Assembly: GCA_963728395.1 (NCBI GenBank)
Contig: CAVSJJ010000001.1
Span: forward strand, 310,001-374,000
DNA length: 64,000 bases
Direction: 5' to 3'
Source: CAVSJJ01 sp963728395
GTDB taxonomy: Bacteria > Actinomycetota > Actinomycetes > Actinomycetales > Dermatophilaceae
Positions 62,082 through 64,000 of the stretch are shown piece after piece. Made by a program: the position numbers and the translations under genes. Position 1 is the stretch's first letter. Each line of letters starts with the position of its first letter. Below the pieces are notes generated by a model. The model had not been told where the DNA came from and ran no database searches. It was given only the letters and a program-made list of their open reading frames with translations.

Positions 62082-62858
62082 TCAGCCGGAGCGAGAGAAC
62101 TGGGTGGGGTGGCCCAGACCGGTGAAGCCGAGCCGTCGATAGAGGGGGACGCCCGCACCGCTCGCATCCAGGCTGGCCCGGCTCGCCCCGGACTCGGCTG
62201 CCGAGCGAAGGGCCGTCGCGGTCATCGACAGTCCCACTCCCCGGCGACGCCAAGCGGGATCGGTGTTGACGAAGAACACGTACCCCTCCGAGAGGAAGGT
62301 TCGCGACGCGCTGGTGCCCCGCACGAGGCCGTCGACGTCGACCGCCGCGAAGAGCCTGGGGCCCTTCGGCATCGACCCCAGGTAGTTGACGAGCGCCTGG
62401 GCCGATACCTGTCCGGTCGACGATGCCCGCTCGGCGGTGGCGACGGCATCCGTCAGCGGGATCCCGCCGGGTGGGTCGGCACCGGGGCGAGAGACCCTGC
62501 GCAGAGTCAGGCCGTCGGGCAGCGGGCGCTCCGGCACGGCGCGAAGGTCAGGGCACACCATCGCCGTGGCCGCCTTCGGCCTCCACGAGCGGTGCCGGCG
62601 GAGGTATTGGGTGCACCGGCTGGCCGCCTCGTAGACCCGGATGGTGCCGCTCGAAGCGTGCGGCACCAGGGCCGAGAGGACGCCGAAGGCTCGGTCGTCC
62701 AGAACGAGGAGCTCAGCGGGCGACGACCCGTCGGCCGGAACCAGCCCCTGGATGCCGGGCCGGTCCAGGCGTCGACTTCCGGGGCTCTCATTGGCGGCGC
62801 ATCGCGCGTCGAACGCCTCGGCATAGGGGTCAGGGGCTTGGTCTGGCACTCGGCCCAT
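62082..62858 (-). CDS. GNAT-family acetyltransferase
   Basis: This encodes 258 residues. The C-terminal GNAT part has GYVFFVNTDPAWRRRGVGLS with the acetyl-CoA-binding R-x-x-G-V-G, followed by TATALRSAAESGASRASLDA and VPLYRRLGFTGLG. The N-terminal 110 residues may be a divergent second GNAT fold or an unrelated domain. The substrate is unknown. The ATG at 62858 has no clear ribosome site. Confidence 0.85.
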   Translation of the reverse strand: MGRVPDQAPDPYAEAFDARCAANESPGSRRLDRPGIQGLVPADGSSPAELLVLDDRAFGVLSALVPHASSGTIRVYEAASRCTQYLRRHRSWRPKAATAMVCPDLRAVPERPLPDGLTLRRVSRPGADPPGGIPLTDAVATAERASSTGQVSAQALVNYLGSMPKGPRLFAAVDVDGLVRGTSASRTFLSEGYVFFVNTDPAWRRRGVGLSMTATALRSAAESGASRASLDASGAGVPLYRRLGFTGLGHPTQFSRSG

Positions 62859-62882
62859 CGTAGGTCGCGGTGAGAGCGGGCT

Positions 62883-63245
62883 TCAGCGGCGCAGCCCGCC
62901 CGTCGCGAGCAGGGGCACGGCGAGCAGGACGACCGTGACGACCGCCAGCGCCGCGACCCGAGCGACGGTGGCCGGCCGGCTCGGCGCGCGTCCGGCGGCG
63001 GCGTGGCCCAGGGCCGCCGTCGCCGGGGCGAGCAGGCCGTCATGGACGGCGACCCCGCCGCCCAGCCACACGAGCACCCGCAGCCACTGCGCGACGGCGA
63101 CGTCGGCGACGAAGAACCATGCGCCGACGCCGAGCAGGGCGAGACCGGCCGCACCGGCCATCGCCCGGCCGGGGGCGACCCGTCGCCCCGTCCTCGGCAC
63201 CGCCTCCGGCGCGGGCCGGTCCTCCCGGATGGGCTCCGCGGACAT
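62883..63245 (-). CDS. Small membrane protein linked to a molybdopterin oxidoreductase
   Basis: This encodes 120 residues. A soluble N-terminus is followed by three hydrophobic segments (GLALLGVGAWFFVADVAVA, LRVLVWLGGGVAVHDGLL and AALAVVTVVLLAVPLLA). Its start ATG overlaps the oxidoreductase stop by one base (TGATG), so they are co-translated. It could anchor or support the oxidoreductase, but no family is recognised. Confidence 0.72.
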   Translation of the reverse strand: MSAEPIREDRPAPEAVPRTGRRVAPGRAMAGAAGLALLGVGAWFFVADVAVAQWLRVLVWLGGGVAVHDGLLAPATAALGHAAAGRAPSRPATVARVAALAVVTVVLLAVPLLATGGLRR

Positions 63246-64000
63246 CACAGCACCTCCAGACGGGCGACCCACTTCGTCTGCAGCACGCCCGGGCGCGCGG
63301 GCGCGATGAGCCGGACGGGGTAGCCGTGGTCCCGGGTGAGGCGATGCCCGTTGAGGGTGAGCGCGAGCAGCGTGTCGGGGTGCTCGGCGAACCGCCGGGG
63401 CAGCACGCTCTCGCGGTAGGCGCCATGTCTCTCGGCCGAGACGACCCGGACATCCCCCCCGACGTCCCGGGTGCGCGCGCCGGCCGCTTCGTCGCCGGAG
63501 ACGCCGGCCGCTCCGTCGCCCGAGGCGGCGGCGAGGACGTCTCGCAGCCGGACCCCGCGCCACGTCGCCAAGACGCTCCACCCCTCGACGCAGGCGATCG
63601 GCAGGCTCACCGTGTGCTGCGGCAGGGCCCGCAGCCGGGCGGCCTCGAGGACGCGCTCCCCCGCCGGGGTCCGGACGGCCACCGACCACGTCTCGTCATC
63701 GACCGGGTCCAGCGTGGCGGGGATGCCGGCCGCCGCAGCCGTGCGGTTGACCGGCACCCCGAGGGGGCTCGTGCTCGGCCGCCGGGTGCGCAGGAGCGAG
63801 ACGCCCTCGAGGGCGCGCACCGACGAGCCGACGGTGAGCAGGACCGCACCGCCGGCGACCCCCAGGGCACCGACGACGAACGCCCGACGCCCGTCGGACG
63901 CGACGGCCTGGCGGTCCTCACGGGAGAAGGCGTCGCGCACCGCCGGGGTCTTGACGGCGATGTGGACGGCAAGCGCGCCGATCGTCACCCACGCGAAGGC
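63245..64000 (-). CDS. Membrane-bound molybdopterin-dependent oxidoreductase (sulfite-oxidase-like), N-terminus outside window
   Basis: This encodes the last 252 residues of a longer protein; the frame runs to the window edge without a stop. A membrane helix (GALAVHIAVKTP region, then GALGVAGGAVLLTVGSSV) precedes a sulfite-oxidase-type molybdopterin domain with SLPIACVEGWSVLATWRG, whose Cys should bind molybdenum. LALTLNGHRLTRDHGYPVRL and TKWVARLEVL are the usual end. The substrate is unknown; such proteins often sit beside DUF2064/GT2/epimerase genes. Confidence 0.85.
   Translation of the reverse strand, partial: AFAWVTIGALAVHIAVKTPAVRDAFSREDRQAVASDGRRAFVVGALGVAGGAVLLTVGSSVRALEGVSLLRTRRPSTSPLGVPVNRTAAAAGIPATLDPVDDETWSVAVRTPAGERVLEAARLRALPQHTVSLPIACVEGWSVLATWRGVRLRDVLAAASGDGAAGVSGDEAAGARTRDVGGDVRVVSAERHGAYRESVLPRRFAEHPDTLLALTLNGHRLTRDHGYPVRLIAPARPGVLQTKWVARLEVL

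Overview
The window comes from a high-GC Gram-positive actinobacterium. Its GC-rich codon use, the ClpS / DUF2017 / MurI / Rv1339-like / Rph / RdgB gene order, actinobacterial ECF and SigB/F-type sigma factors, and many start codons sitting 6-7 bases after a TAnnnT box (leaderless transcripts) all point that way. An affinity to Intrasporangiaceae-like lineages is my inference. All calls come from reading the sequence and remembered family patterns; no search was run.

Layout. 1-0.9 kb: the tail of a DUF5655-like gene and a NUDIX hydrolase. 1.0-12.0 kb: a minus-strand catabolic operon (lipoprotein, ATPase and permease of a sugar ABC importer; a cyclase-family hydrolase; a cupin isomerase-like protein; a DAK-type kinase; an RpiB-type isomerase; an SDR dehydrogenase) facing a SorC/DeoR-type regulator. 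The kinase/isomerase/dehydrogenase trio resembles threitol/erythritol/erythrulose degradation. 12.0-15.5 kb: a complete IS3-family element with a GTT target duplication, an IS30-family element, and the broken end of an IS21 istB gene. 15.5-23.3 kb: a TetR regulator, a two-gene ABC exporter, an operon of an Asp/His-repeat exported protein with a NarL-type two-component system, and an ECF sigma/anti-sigma pair.

23.5-32.5 kb: the most intriguing part, nine plus-strand genes almost all joined by overlapping stop/start codons. They encode an MDR dehydrogenase, a PTPS/QueD-fold protein with a ruined active site, a GT4 glycosyltransferase, a methyltransferase, a flippase-like membrane protein, a RibD-type reductase, a GTP cyclohydrolase II, a CDP-alcohol phosphatidyltransferase fused to an alkaline-phosphatase-superfamily domain, and a second methyltransferase. 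This looks like an uncharacterised pathway that makes a GTP-derived pyrimidine or pterin compound, glycosylates and methylates it, and handles it at the membrane.

32.6-38 kb: a stress-type set (SRPBCC protein, CPA1 antiporter, SigB/F-like sigma factor, ANTAR protein, GroES-like protein, DUF3618, Bcp peroxiredoxin) and tRNA-Leu(UAG). 38-47 kb: the housekeeping block rdgB-rph-(large Gly-rich exported protein)-MBL-murI-DUF2017-clpS, divergent from pncB. 47-51 kb: a CysG-N-like fragment, envelope-type glycosyltransferase-like and methyltransferase genes, pncA and a TPR-like protein; pncA and pncB together form a nicotinamide salvage route. 51-54.6 kb: homogentisate dioxygenase divergent from an unknown protein plus fumarylacetoacetase (tyrosine breakdown). 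54.7-64 kb: a CPBP protease, a CYTH-like protein, an epimerase, an OmpR-type two-component system, a GT2, a DUF2064-methyltransferase fusion, a repeat-bearing membrane protein, a GNAT enzyme, and a molybdopterin oxidoreductase cut off by the window end.

A genome-scale signal also stands out. The octamer CGGCATAC/GTATGCCG recurs at least 27 times between 19.8 and 61 kb, in several reading frames and between genes, but appears only once in the first 19.8 kb, where the catabolic operon and mobile elements lie.
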